Positions 17,325 through 26,364 of a stretch of 64,000 nucleotides of DNA are shown piece after piece. Every line of letters starts with the position of its first letter. Within the stretch, counting starts at the first letter, position 1. Source of the DNA: Cetobacterium_A somerae (GTDB lineage Bacteria > Fusobacteriota > Fusobacteriia > Fusobacteriales > Fusobacteriaceae); assembly GCF_044784365.2 (NCBI RefSeq), contig NZ_CP173062.2; one strand, written 5' to 3'. The notes beneath the pieces are model-generated. The model did not search any database, was not told the origin of the DNA, and saw only the letters and a program-made list of their open reading frames with translations. A program made the translations under genes and the position numbers.

Positions 17325-17906
17325 TTAAATCTCTTTAAATGGATTTGGGTTATGTACGCATATAATTTTAGTTATGCAGTTTGTTTCATTTTTCCAGTTA
17401 TGTGGTTTAGTAGAGTTAAATGTAGTACTATCTCCAGGATAAAGTGTAAACTCTTCATCTTCAATATTTAAAGTTAAAACCCCCTCTAAAACAAAGATGA
17501 ACTCTTCACCTTCATGTGAATATAGTTGTAAATTATATGAACCATTATCTGTAAATGGCATAATATCAATTAATCTAGGATATAGATTATAAGATTTTGT
17601 GTCTGAACTTAAATTATGTTGAATAATTTTATCAGTAATAGCTATAGCATCTCTATTATAACTTCTTACTATTTGATTGCCTTCTACTCTCTTTTTATTA
17701 AAGTCAAAGAAAAATTCTAATTCAACGTCTAAAGAGTGAGCAATAATCTCTAAAGAATCAATAGCAATACTAGTCATTCCTCTTTCTAATTGTGATAAAA
17801 ATCCAACAGATAGATTACTGGCACTACTCAAATCTTTTAAAGTCATCTCTTTTTTTTTACGAAGTTCTTTTATTAAAGAACCAATGTTAGTAGAATACTT
17901 ACTCAT
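17325..17906 (-). CDS. XRE-family regulator with cupin sensor domain
   Basis: A 193-residue protein with an N-terminal lambda-repressor-like helix-turn-helix (about residues 9-63, MTLKDLSSASNLSVGFLSQL) and a C-terminal cupin_2 barrel (about 110-190) containing HEGEEFIFVLEG and YPGDSTTFNSTKPH. This layout is common in regulators of amino acid and polyamine use such as PuuR-like proteins. It is divergent from the hydroxyproline operon with a 274-base gap that holds two perfect 16-bp palindromes, so it probably controls that operon and itself; the ligand may be hydroxyproline or a relative (inference). Confidence 0.85.
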   Translation of the reverse strand: MSKYSTNIGSLIKELRKKKEMTLKDLSSASNLSVGFLSQLERGMTSIAIDSLEIIAHSLDVELEFFFDFNKKRVEGNQIVRSYNRDAIAITDKIIQHNLSSDTKSYNLYPRLIDIMPFTDNGSYNLQLYSHEGEEFIFVLEGVLTLNIEDEEFTLYPGDSTTFNSTKPHNWKNETNCITKIICVHNPNPFKEI

Positions 17907-17962
17907 TAAAACCCCCTTTTATTATAAAATATCATATAGTTTAAATTATCATAAAAACCGAT

Positions 17963-17978
17963 AAAATTCTAGAATTTT
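17963..17978. promoter_or_regulatory. 16-bp perfect palindrome (operator candidate)
   Basis: AAAATTCTAGAATTTT reads the same on both strands. It lies 57 bases upstream of the XRE-cupin start, 27 bases centre to centre from a second palindrome, so the two may form a paired operator for that regulator. Confidence 0.45.
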
Positions 17979-17989
17979 TTTTAAACAGA

Positions 17990-18005
17990 ATATGAAATTT
18001 CATAT
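17990..18005. promoter_or_regulatory. Second 16-bp perfect palindrome (operator candidate)
   Basis: ATATGAAATTTCATAT is self-complementary. A 17-base hairpin, AAGGCTT-TAT-AAGCCTT (18018-18034), follows. Together with the palindrome at 17963 this makes the divergent region a likely control site for the hydroxyproline operon. Confidence 0.45.
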
Positions 18006-18103
18006 ATATGAACATGAAAGGCTTTATAAGCCTTGAATTTGTGTTCAAAACAGGTTTTTAATTTTTAGAAGTATATAAAAATTCATAAAAATGAAAAAAT
18101 TAG

Positions 18104-18132
18104 TTGAAAAAAATAAAATTAAGGATTATAAT
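18104..18132 (+). promoter_or_regulatory. Promoter of the hydroxyproline operon
   Basis: TTGAAA (18104-18109), 17-base spacer, TATAAT (18127-18132); predicted start near 18139 and ATG at 18181. The match to a sigma-70 type promoter is nearly ideal. Confidence 0.7.
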
Positions 18133-18180
18133 AGGCACAATATGAATAATACGTTCAAAAAATAAAAGGGAGGTATTAAA

Positions 18181-19386
18181 ATGGAAATGACAGAACAAAA
18201 GTTAACAGATGAAAATGTATTGAAGGAAGTACCTGAAAAAGAGAGCGTTGAAAGAGAAGTCGCCTCAGTTTCAAAAGAAACTTTTGTAGTTTTAACAGTA
18301 TTTGTAACTCTTTTTATTTATCTAGGCAGTGTTATGGGAATTGATAAGGTTTTCAGTGTTATGATGAAAACAGGGCATGATGTTTTGATGAATACATCAT
18401 TTTATATTATGGCTGTAGCTATTTTAGCAGGAGCAGTAGCTTCAATAATGTCAGAGTTTGGAATTGTCGCTTTAATTAATAAAATAATATCACCACTTAT
18501 GAGGCCACTTTTTGGATTACCAGGAGCAGCAGCTTTAGGAGCTGTAACAACATATATATCAGACAATCCAGCTATTTTAGGACTTGCAGAAGATAGAGGA
18601 TTTAGTAAATATTTTACAAAAGCTGAAAAAGTTACTTATACAAACTTAGGAACAACTTTTGGAATGGGACTTATTGTAACGGCTTATATGTTAAGTTTAG
18701 GAAGTGAGTATATAAAAGCTGTATTAATAGGAAATATAGGAGCTGTTATTGGAGGAATATTTTCAGTTAGAATGGTTCTTAGATATGCTAAAAAATATTA
18801 CAATGAATCAAGCAGTGAAAAAATAGATACTAAGGAGGAGGGAGACCTTAGAAAGATTAGAGCTGGAAGTGCTTTTGAGAGACTTTTAGCATCTATGATG
18901 GATGGAGCTAAATCAGGAGTGACGCTAGGACTTGCATGTGCTTCAGGAACAGTTTTAATTTGTACATTTGTTATGATTTTAACATTTGGACCTCAAGGAG
19001 AAAATGGAACATATGTGGGAGCAGCTTATGAGGGAGTTCAATTATTACCAAGATTAGGATCATACTTTACACCTGTAGCAAAAATGTTATGGGGATTTGG
19101 AGAACCAGAGTTATTGGCTTATCCATTTACAGCATTGGGAGCTGTGGGAAGTGCTATGGGATTAACTAAAGGATTTATAGATAAAGGTTTAGCTAATGCA
19201 AATACAATTGCAGTATTTACAGGAATGGGAATTTGTTGGAGTGGATTTTTAAGTACACATGTGGGAATGCTAGATACATTAAAGCATAATCATTTTATAA
19301 AAATATGTATTTTATGGCAACTTTTAGGAGGACTTATAGCAGGAGTTGCAGCAAACTATCTATTTAAACTACTATTAATATTTTAA
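18181..19386 (+). CDS. Gate-domain (nucleoside recognition) membrane transporter, candidate hydroxyproline permease
   Basis: A 401-residue protein with a charged N-terminal 35 residues, then about 9-10 membrane helices. The segments ISPLMRPLFGLPGAAALGAV and MGICWSGFLSTHVGML resemble the Gate/nucleoside-recognition family of membrane proteins (YjiG/YjiH and spore maturation A/B relatives), whose substrates are mostly unknown. It is the first gene of the operon, with its own promoter and GGGAGG ribosome site, five to fifteen bases before the HypD activase. Position suggests uptake of hydroxyproline or export of a product; this is inference, as no member of the family is known to me to carry imino acids. 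Confidence 0.7.
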   Translation: MEMTEQKLTDENVLKEVPEKESVEREVASVSKETFVVLTVFVTLFIYLGSVMGIDKVFSVMMKTGHDVLMNTSFYIMAVAILAGAVASIMSEFGIVALINKIISPLMRPLFGLPGAAALGAVTTYISDNPAILGLAEDRGFSKYFTKAEKVTYTNLGTTFGMGLIVTAYMLSLGSEYIKAVLIGNIGAVIGGIFSVRMVLRYAKKYYNESSSEKIDTKEEGDLRKIRAGSAFERLLASMMDGAKSGVTLGLACASGTVLICTFVMILTFGPQGENGTYVGAAYEGVQLLPRLGSYFTPVAKMLWGFGEPELLAYPFTALGAVGSAMGLTKGFIDKGLANANTIAVFTGMGICWSGFLSTHVGMLDTLKHNHFIKICILWQLLGGLIAGVAANYLFKLLLIF

Positions 19387-19400
19387 AGGAAGTGAAGAAG

Positions 19401-20312
19401 ATGGCAATACCCTATGTAATAAATATACAGAAATACTCTCTTCATGATGGGGATGGAATAAGAACTACAATATTTTTTAAAGGGTGTCTATTAAACTGTT
19501 GGTGGTGTCATAACCCAGAGAGTCAAAGATATACACCAGAGTTACTTTTTAATTATGAAAGATGTAAAGGTTGCAAAGAGTGTGAAAAAATTTGTCCAGA
19601 GCATGTTATAAAAGTTGAAGAGAATATAGCTAAAACAGAAAGAGAAAATTGTATATTGTGTGAAACATGTTTAGATTATTGTATTAATGAAGCTAGAGAG
19701 ATTGTGGGAAAACAATATCCAATAGAGGAGCTTTTAAAAGAGATTGATAAAGATAAAATGTTTTATGAGGAATCAGGAGGGGGAGTCACTCTTTCAGGTG
19801 GAGAGATAATGACACAAGATATAGGTTATTTAGTTGAGTTATTAAAAAAGATAAAAAAAAGAGGTTATCATATTACAATTGATACATGTGGTTATGCTCC
19901 ACAAAAAAATTATGAAGCTTTAATAGATTATGTGGATACATTCTTATACGATATAAAAACAATGGACAATGAGGTTCATAAAAAATATATGGGAAAAGGA
20001 AATGAGTTAATACTTTCAAATTTAAAATATTTAAGTGAGTGCGGAAAAAACATATATATAAGAATACCTTTAATTGGTGGAGTGAATAGTAGCCAGGAAA
20101 GTATTAAAGATATTGTAAAGTTTTTAAAAGAGAATGTTCAGGTAAAAAAAATAAATTTACTTCCTTATCATAAAGCAGGAACAAATAAATATGAAAAATT
20201 AGATTTAAGTTATTTAGGAGAAGATTTTGTTACACCTTCACAGGAAGAGCTAGAAAAGTATTTAGATATCTTTAGAAAAAATGGATTTTCAGATGTTAAA
20301 ATAGGAGGGTAG
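19401..20312 (+). CDS. hypE: Glycyl radical enzyme activase for HypD (radical SAM)
   Basis: The protein of 303 residues starts at ATG 19401 with AGGAAG upstream; the in-frame GTG at 19392 touches the ribosome site. YSLHDGDGIRTTIFFKGC leads into the radical-SAM motif CLLNCWWC, followed by a ferredoxin-like insert with two cysteine sets (CKGCKECEKIC and CILCETCLDYC) for two further 4Fe-4S clusters, as in most GRE activases. Its role is to install the glycyl radical on the partner enzyme encoded five bases downstream. It needs SAM, a reductant and strict anaerobiosis. Partner assignment rests on adjacency. Confidence 0.92.
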   Translation: MAIPYVINIQKYSLHDGDGIRTTIFFKGCLLNCWWCHNPESQRYTPELLFNYERCKGCKECEKICPEHVIKVEENIAKTERENCILCETCLDYCINEAREIVGKQYPIEELLKEIDKDKMFYEESGGGVTLSGGEIMTQDIGYLVELLKKIKKRGYHITIDTCGYAPQKNYEALIDYVDTFLYDIKTMDNEVHKKYMGKGNELILSNLKYLSECGKNIYIRIPLIGGVNSSQESIKDIVKFLKENVQVKKINLLPYHKAGTNKYEKLDLSYLGEDFVTPSQEELEKYLDIFRKNGFSDVKIGG

Positions 20313-20317
20313 ATAAA

Positions 20318-22693
20318 ATGAAAAAAAGAGGGATGAATGAAAGAATTCAAAAATTAAGAGAGCAAAGTGTAGAAACACCAGCACATATTTATATTGAAAG
20401 AGCTAAATTGATAACAGAAGCGTATAAAAAATATGAAGGTGAGGTTTCTATTCCAGAGTTAAGAGCTCTTGCTTTTAAACATTTTATGGAAAACAAATCT
20501 ATTTGTATAAATGAAGGTGAATTGATTGTAGGAGAAAAAGGTGATGGCCCACAAGCAGCTCCAACTTTTCCAGAACTTTGTTGCCATACTTTAGATGATA
20601 TGCATGTAATGAATGATAGAGACTTAATATCTTTTAAAGTTACAGAAGAGGATTTGAAAATTCAAGCAGAGGAAATTATTCCATATTGGGAAAAAAGATC
20701 TATTAGAAATAAGATTATAAACTCTATGGGGAAAGAGTGGAAAGAGTGCTATGAAAGTGGAATTTTTACAGAGTTTATGGAGCAAAGAGGTCCTGGACAT
20801 ACTGTAGGTTCTGAAAATATATATAAATATGGATTTTTAGATTATAAGAAAAAGATTCAAAAGACTATTGAAAAATTGGATTTCTTAAATGATAAGGAAG
20901 CTTTAGATAAAAAACAAGAACTAAATGCAATGAGTATCTGTTGTGATGCAATTATAGCTTTAGGAAAACGTTATGCAGAGTTAGCTCATAAGCTAGCAAA
21001 AGCTGAAGAGAATCCAGTTAGAAAAGAGGAGCTTTTACAAATTGCAAAAAATTGTGAAGTTGTACCAGCTCATAAACCAAAAACTTATTGGCAAGCTATT
21101 CAAATGTATTGGTTTGTTCATATTGGAGTAACTACAGAGTTAAATCCATGGGATGCATTTAGTCCAGGAAGATTAGATCAACATTTAAATGGATTTTATG
21201 TAAAAGATTGTGAAGATGGAGTTTTAAATGAGGAGAGAGGACTAGAACTTTTAGAGAATTTATGGGTTAAGTTTAACAATCAACCAGCACCTCCAAAAGT
21301 TGGAATAACTTTAAAAGAGAGTAGTACATATACAGATTTTGCCAATATAAATACAGGGGGAATAACTCCTGATGGGCAAGATGGAGTTAACGATGTAAGT
21401 TACTTGATTTTAAAATGCATGGATGAGATGAAACTTTTACAACCAAGTTCAAATGTTCAAATCAGTAGAAAAACACCTATTAAATTTTTAAAAGAAGCTT
21501 GTGCAATATCACGTAAAGGATGGGGACAACCAGCTTTTTACAATACAGAAGCTATAGTTCAAGAGTTATTAAATGCTGGGAAAACTTTAGCTGATGCTAG
21601 AAGAGGTGGAGCAAGTGGATGTGTAGAAACTGGAGCTTTTGGAAATGAAGCATATATATTAACAGGATATTTCAATCTACCAAAAATTTTAGAGTTAACT
21701 TTAAATAATGGTTATGATAGAATTAGTGAGAAGCAGCTAGGATTGAAATTGGGTCATGCAGAGGATTTTAAAAGTTATGAAGAACTATTTGAAGCTTATA
21801 AAAAACAGATAAAGTATTTTATGGATATTAAAATAGAGGGAAGTAATATAATAGAAACAATCTATGCTAAATATATGCCAGTTCCATTTTTATCAGTTAT
21901 AACAAATGATTGTATCTCTAGAGGAAAAGATTATAATGCTGGAGGAGCTCGTTATAACACAACATATGTTCAAGGAGTAGGAATTGGAACAATAACTGAT
22001 TCTCTAGCAGCTATAAAATATAATGTTTACGATGAAAAGAACTTTACGATGCAAGAGTTAATGAATGCTTTAGATAGTAACTTTGAAGGTAGTGCAAGAA
22101 TACTAAATTTAGTAAAAAATAAAACTCCAAAATATGGAAACGACAATGATTATGCAGATGATATAATGAAATCAGTGTTTGAATATTATAACTCAGTTGT
22201 AACAGATAGACCTAACATGAAAGGTGGAAGATATGCTATAAATATGTTACCAACAACATGTCATGTATATTTTGGTGAAGTTATGATGGCAAGTGCAAAT
22301 GGAAGATTAGCTCATAAACCAGTTTCAGAGGGAATATCTCCAGAAAAGGGAGCAGATATCTATGGGCCAACAGCAGTTTTAAAATCAGCAGCAAAAATGG
22401 ATCATCTAAAAACTGGTGGAACACTGTTAAATCAAAAGTTTCTTCCAAATGTAGTTAAAGGTGAAGAGGGATTAAATCATATGGCAGATGTTGTAAAAAC
22501 ATATTTCAATATGGATGGACATCATATACAATTTAATGTAATAGATAAAGAGACACTTTTAAAGGCTCAGCAAAATCCAGATGAATATAAGGATTTAATA
22601 GTAAGAGTTGCTGGATATAGTGATCACTTTAGAAATCTAAGTAAGGCTTTACAAGATGAGATAATAGATAGAACAGAGCAAAATTTTAATTAG
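20318..22693 (+). CDS. hypD: trans-4-hydroxy-L-proline dehydratase (glycyl radical enzyme)
   Basis: A 791-residue glycyl radical enzyme that closely follows HypD of Clostridioides difficile throughout (for example MYWFVHIGVTTELNPWDAF, NINTGGITPDGQDG). The thiyl Cys and catalytic Glu are C435 and E437 in GASGCVETG, the glycyl radical site is G766 in VRVAGYSDHF, and the HypD-type Asp lies in TPDGQDG. The enzyme removes water from trans-4-hydroxyproline to give pyrroline-5-carboxylate, which the ProC encoded 18 bases downstream reduces to proline. Host collagen is the major hydroxyproline source, which suits a gut organism. Ribosome site AGGAGGG. Confidence 0.95.
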   Translation: MKKRGMNERIQKLREQSVETPAHIYIERAKLITEAYKKYEGEVSIPELRALAFKHFMENKSICINEGELIVGEKGDGPQAAPTFPELCCHTLDDMHVMNDRDLISFKVTEEDLKIQAEEIIPYWEKRSIRNKIINSMGKEWKECYESGIFTEFMEQRGPGHTVGSENIYKYGFLDYKKKIQKTIEKLDFLNDKEALDKKQELNAMSICCDAIIALGKRYAELAHKLAKAEENPVRKEELLQIAKNCEVVPAHKPKTYWQAIQMYWFVHIGVTTELNPWDAFSPGRLDQHLNGFYVKDCEDGVLNEERGLELLENLWVKFNNQPAPPKVGITLKESSTYTDFANINTGGITPDGQDGVNDVSYLILKCMDEMKLLQPSSNVQISRKTPIKFLKEACAISRKGWGQPAFYNTEAIVQELLNAGKTLADARRGGASGCVETGAFGNEAYILTGYFNLPKILELTLNNGYDRISEKQLGLKLGHAEDFKSYEELFEAYKKQIKYFMDIKIEGSNIIETIYAKYMPVPFLSVITNDCISRGKDYNAGGARYNTTYVQGVGIGTITDSLAAIKYNVYDEKNFTMQELMNALDSNFEGSARILNLVKNKTPKYGNDNDYADDIMKSVFEYYNSVVTDRPNMKGGRYAINMLPTTCHVYFGEVMMASANGRLAHKPVSEGISPEKGADIYGPTAVLKSAAKMDHLKTGGTLLNQKFLPNVVKGEEGLNHMADVVKTYFNMDGHHIQFNVIDKETLLKAQQNPDEYKDLIVRVAGYSDHFRNLSKALQDEIIDRTEQNFN

Positions 22694-22710
22694 TTAAAAA
22701 GGAGGATGTA

Positions 22711-23505
22711 GTGAGAATAGGATTTATAGGGGCAGGAAATATGTCTGGAGCGATAATTAAAGGGATAATCTCTTCAGGGATTGTAAAAAAAGAGGATGTA
22801 TTTGCTTCAGATAAGTTTTTACCAACTTTAGAAAAAGTAAAAACAAACTATGGAATAAATATAACTGAGGATAATAAAGAGGTTGTAGAAAAATGTGATG
22901 TGATATTTTTAGCTGTAAAACCACAGTTTTATAATGAAGTGATAAAAGAGATATCACCATTTGTAAAAACAACTACAACTGTAGTAACGATAGCTCCAGG
23001 GCAAACTTTAAAAAATTTAGAGGTAACTTTTGGAAAAGAGATTAAAATTGTTAGAACAATGCCAAATACTCCAGCTATGGTTTGTGAGGGAATGACAGCG
23101 GTTTGTGCAAATAAAAAAGTTACTAAAGAGGAGTTAGAGTATATTTGTACTCTTTTAAACTCTATAGGAAAAGCTGAAGTTGTAGCTGAGTATATGATGG
23201 ATGCTGTAGTAGGTGTTAGTGGGAGTTCGCCAGCATATGTTTATATGTTTATAGAGGCTTTGGCAGATGGGGCAGTAATGGAGGGAATGCCAAGAGATAT
23301 GGCATATAAGTTTGCAGCTCAAGCAGTTTTAGGAAGTGCTAAGATGGTTTTAGAAACAGGGATGCATCCAGGAGCTTTAAAAGATATGGTTTGTTCTCCA
23401 GGAGGAACAACAATAGAAGCTGTAAGTATTTTAGAAGAAAGAGGAATGAGAAGTAGTGTTATAGAAGCGATTAGAGGTTGTGTGGCTAAAGCTAGAAAAA
23501 TGTAA
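22711..23505 (+). CDS. proC: Pyrroline-5-carboxylate reductase
   Basis: A 264-residue enzyme starting at GTG 22711 behind GGAGGATGTA. The Rossmann start IGFIGAGNMSGAII and the C-terminal MVCSPGGTTIEAVSILEERGMR are ProC signatures, and VGVSGSSPAYVYMFIEALADGA marks the dimer/active region. It reduces pyrroline-5-carboxylate to proline with NAD(P)H. Here it follows hypD directly, so it finishes the hydroxyproline-to-proline route and provides a sink for reducing equivalents during amino acid fermentation, rather than serving only proline synthesis (inference from context). Confidence 0.95.
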   Translation: MRIGFIGAGNMSGAIIKGIISSGIVKKEDVFASDKFLPTLEKVKTNYGINITEDNKEVVEKCDVIFLAVKPQFYNEVIKEISPFVKTTTTVVTIAPGQTLKNLEVTFGKEIKIVRTMPNTPAMVCEGMTAVCANKKVTKEELEYICTLLNSIGKAEVVAEYMMDAVVGVSGSSPAYVYMFIEALADGAVMEGMPRDMAYKFAAQAVLGSAKMVLETGMHPGALKDMVCSPGGTTIEAVSILEERGMRSSVIEAIRGCVAKARKM

Positions 23506-23517
23506 GGGGGAGAGAAA

Positions 23518-23826
23518 GTGGAGTTTAAAAATGTAAAGGTTATAAAAAAGGCAAATGTATATTTTGATGGAAGGGTAGATAGTAGAACAATTATATTTGA
23601 AGATGGAAGTAGAAAAACTTTGGGATTTATGCAAAAGGGTGAGTATGAGTTTGGAACAGCAGCTCCAGAAGTAATGGAAGTTCTTGGAGGAGAGATGCTA
23701 ATTAAAAGAGCTCAAGACTCTGGTTTTATTAAGATAAAAGAGGGTGAAAGTTTTTCTGTAGAGGGAGATTCATCATTTAAAGTTGTAGTTAATGACTATG
23801 CAGATTACTGTTGCTCATATAAATAA
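23518..23826 (+). CDS. ppnP: Pyrimidine/purine nucleoside phosphorylase (DUF1255)
   Basis: A 102-residue cupin-like protein of the YaiE/DUF1255 family. VYFDGRVDSRTIIFEDGSRKT, KGEYEFGTAAPEVMEVLGG and the ending YADYCCSYK line up with E. coli PpnP, which splits nucleosides with phosphate to a base and pentose-1-phosphate. It starts at GTG 23518 behind GGGGGAG and lies 12 bases after proC, apparently at the end of the hydroxyproline operon; a metabolic link to hydroxyproline is not obvious, though the operon also opens with a nucleoside-recognition-type transporter. Confidence 0.85.
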   Translation: MEFKNVKVIKKANVYFDGRVDSRTIIFEDGSRKTLGFMQKGEYEFGTAAPEVMEVLGGEMLIKRAQDSGFIKIKEGESFSVEGDSSFKVVVNDYADYCCSYK

Positions 23827-23827
23827 A

Positions 23828-23864
23828 AAAATCCCCTTTTGGTTTATAACCAGAAGGGGATTTT
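23828..23864. terminator. Bidirectional terminator after ppnP
   Basis: A 17-bp nearly perfect stem (23828-23844 with 23848-23864, core ATCCCC/GGGGAT) with A/T tails on both sides. It ends the hydroxyproline operon and the convergent kinase gene at 23873. Confidence 0.88.
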
Positions 23865-23872
23865 CTATTAAA

Positions 23873-25318
23873 TTAAACACCATATAGACATTTTTCAATC
23901 TCTTTTATAATCTTTTTTAAAACAAAAATTCTAGCGTAATATTTGTCATTAGCTGGAACTATATACCAAGGACAAGAGGTAGTAGAAGTTCTAGAAATCA
24001 TCTCTTCAATAGCTTCTTTATAATCCTTCCACTTTTCACGATTTCTCCAGTCCTCCTCAGTTATTTTCCATTTTTTAGAAGGAGTATTTTCTCTTTCTTT
24101 AAATCTTTTTAATTGTTCCTCTTTAGATATCTGTAACCAAAATTTAATAATAATAGAGCCGTTATTTACCCACTGAGTTTCCATATCTGTAATCTCTTGA
24201 TAAGCTCTTTTCCACTCGTACTTAGTGGCGAATTTTTCAACTCTTTCCACAAGAACTCTACCATACCATGTTCTATCAAAGATAGCTACATGTCCATATC
24301 GTGGGAAAGATCTCCAAAATCTCCAAAGATAATGTTTACTCTTTTCAACATCATTAGGGGCTGCAATTGGTATAACGTCATAACCACGAGGATCCATCTT
24401 TTCAACAACTCTTTTAATGTTTCCACCCTTTCCAGCAGCATCCCAACCTTCATAAGCTATTATAACAGGAATACGTCTAGTATATAGTTCGTGATGAAGG
24501 TCTGAAATTTTATTTTGTAATTTTACTAACTCTTTTTTATATTCTTTTTTATCAATAGTTTTAGATAAATCAACATCATCTAAAGAGTATGGTTTTTTAT
24601 AAGGAAGTAGTACATCATTAGGTCGAACTTCTTTTTGATTTAAATAACTTTCTATTTTTTCAACAATTATTCTAAAAATTTCAGATTTTGCTCCATATAA
24701 ACTATTTGAAGAGATAATATTCCAACCACAATCATAGTTATTAGTTCGTTCGATAATATCTTCCCAACTTTCGATAATAGATTTATAGTTAAAATTTTGT
24801 TTCCATGCATATGGAGTTACTTTCCACGATTTAGCTGGATTTTTTTTAGCTTTAAAATATCTTTTTTTCTGAATTTTTTTAGAAACATGAATAAAAAATT
24901 TAATAATTAACATTCCACTTCTAAGAAGAGAACGTTCAATTTTATTTATCTCTTTACATCTTCTAGTAATATCATTTTCCTCTTGAAAAGCTAAGTCATA
25001 CCAAGATTTATCAAAAATATGAAACTCTCCTTGTCCAGGAATATCCTCTAAATATTGTTTTAAAGGAAGGTTATTTTCTGCTAAAGGGTGATTATGGTTA
25101 ATAACACGATATCCTCTAGGATCTAAAGTTACAAGGATTTCATTTATAATAGCCCCTTTTCCTGAAGCTTCAAGACCTTCGAAAATAATTAAAATAGGAA
25201 TCTTTTTCTCTTTACCAACTCTTTGAAGCTCAGCAAGTTTTAACTTTAATGGTTCAATGGTTTTATGATACTCTTTTTCTTTCATTTTCAAACAGCTTTC
25301 ATTATTTAAAATGCCCAT
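23873..25318 (-). CDS. pap: Polyphosphate:AMP phosphotransferase (tandem PPK2)
   Basis: A 481-residue protein with two PPK2 domains. The N-terminal one has FEGLEASGKGA and FDKSWYDLAF; the C-terminal one has YEGWDAAGKGG, DPRGYDV and FDRTWYGRVLVERVE. Two-domain PPK2 proteins of this size (class II) phosphorylate AMP to ADP with polyphosphate. Both Walker A loops keep the GK pair here, but only the second keeps the Arg of DRTWYGR, so the C-terminal half is probably the active one, as in characterised members. It lies downstream of a RelA/SpoT synthetase on the same strand, so alarmone and polyphosphate metabolism may be co-expressed. Start supported by AAGGAGG. Confidence 0.88.
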   Translation of the reverse strand: MGILNNESCLKMKEKEYHKTIEPLKLKLAELQRVGKEKKIPILIIFEGLEASGKGAIINEILVTLDPRGYRVINHNHPLAENNLPLKQYLEDIPGQGEFHIFDKSWYDLAFQEENDITRRCKEINKIERSLLRSGMLIIKFFIHVSKKIQKKRYFKAKKNPAKSWKVTPYAWKQNFNYKSIIESWEDIIERTNNYDCGWNIISSNSLYGAKSEIFRIIVEKIESYLNQKEVRPNDVLLPYKKPYSLDDVDLSKTIDKKEYKKELVKLQNKISDLHHELYTRRIPVIIAYEGWDAAGKGGNIKRVVEKMDPRGYDVIPIAAPNDVEKSKHYLWRFWRSFPRYGHVAIFDRTWYGRVLVERVEKFATKYEWKRAYQEITDMETQWVNNGSIIIKFWLQISKEEQLKRFKERENTPSKKWKITEEDWRNREKWKDYKEAIEEMISRTSTTSCPWYIVPANDKYYARIFVLKKIIKEIEKCLYGV

Positions 25319-25391
25319 AAAAAAACCTCCTTATTTTGTAAATTTCATTTCTAAAATATACAAAAGTAAGAAGGCAATTCCTGTTTTGAAT

Positions 25392-26303
25392 CTATAATTG
25401 TTTTTCTTTATAGTCTAAAAGATTTTTAATCATTAGATCATAACGAGCTGGAAATTTTTTACTACCATTTCCAAAGTATTTTTTCATAATTTCTAGTTCC
25501 TCTATTTTAGAGAAATCTTCTAAGGTATTTATATTATTGCTATGTAAAAGAGTAATAATTTTTGGACTAATACCTTGAGAGAATGTAATATTGAATTTTT
25601 TATTTAGATATTTTCTTAAAGACGTAGAGTTTATCTCAATCTCATGTAAAGTATTTCCTTCAATAGTATTTACGACTTTCTTTTCGTATTCTGTTATCTC
25701 TTTTGAAATACTTTCAAACTCTCTGTCTGCAATCTCTAAAAATCCAGCTAAAAGTTTAAATCTTCTTTTTATATCTGTTGGAAGTTGTCCACTAAATTTA
25801 TAGTTTTTATCATGCTCTACTTCAGCCCAAGCATGCTGAAGTATTGTTCTAACTTGAATTTCAAATTTTAATCCTTCAAATCTTTCAAATTCAGGAAGTT
25901 CTAAAAGACTTTTGGGAAGAGTTGCAACTAAATGTATAGATTTATATCCTACTTTATCCTCTCCTAAAGTGTCACTTTTATCAACGCTATTACTTTCATC
26001 GATTATAAATGTATGTCTTAAAAAATGTTCAACAATTTTAGTTTCACTTTCTAAGAATGTAATAACTCTAAGTCCACATAGATCAGTAGCTTCTTCAACA
26101 CATGAATAGCCTTTCCGTTCTATTTTTTTTTGAAAACTTTCTCTAGTTTTAGCTCTACTAGTAATTGAATGATAGATAATTTTTTCTTTTTCAAAGGACT
26201 GCTTTAAAAAACGTTCTAATCTTTTTCCCAATTTACGATAAAGCTCTCTATTTTTTTTGTAGTAGTTTAATAATTGAAATTGATTACAGTTAATTTTTTC
26301 CAT
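25392..26303 (-). CDS. RelA/SpoT-domain (p)ppGpp synthetase, small alarmone synthetase type
   Basis: A 303-residue protein with a RelA/SpoT nucleotidyltransferase domain at about residues 30-200: RAKTRESFQKKIERKGY, DLCGLRVITF, GYKSIHLVATL and FEIQVRTILQHAWAEVEHDK are the ATP-binding, metal and GTP-site motifs. There is no HD hydrolase domain and no TGS/ACT region, so it is a stand-alone synthetase. The last about 90 residues (from about EKKVVNTIEG) form a helical extension not typical of RelP/RelQ, of unknown role. It is divergent from the tryptophan-leader transporter unit. Confidence 0.88.
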   Translation of the reverse strand: MEKINCNQFQLLNYYKKNRELYRKLGKRLERFLKQSFEKEKIIYHSITSRAKTRESFQKKIERKGYSCVEEATDLCGLRVITFLESETKIVEHFLRHTFIIDESNSVDKSDTLGEDKVGYKSIHLVATLPKSLLELPEFERFEGLKFEIQVRTILQHAWAEVEHDKNYKFSGQLPTDIKRRFKLLAGFLEIADREFESISKEITEYEKKVVNTIEGNTLHEIEINSTSLRKYLNKKFNITFSQGISPKIITLLHSNNINTLEDFSKIEELEIMKKYFGNGSKKFPARYDLMIKNLLDYKEKQL

Positions 26304-26364
26304 AGTTACCTCACTTAAAAAAATAATATCTACATATAGTTATATCACAAAAATAAAAAAATCC

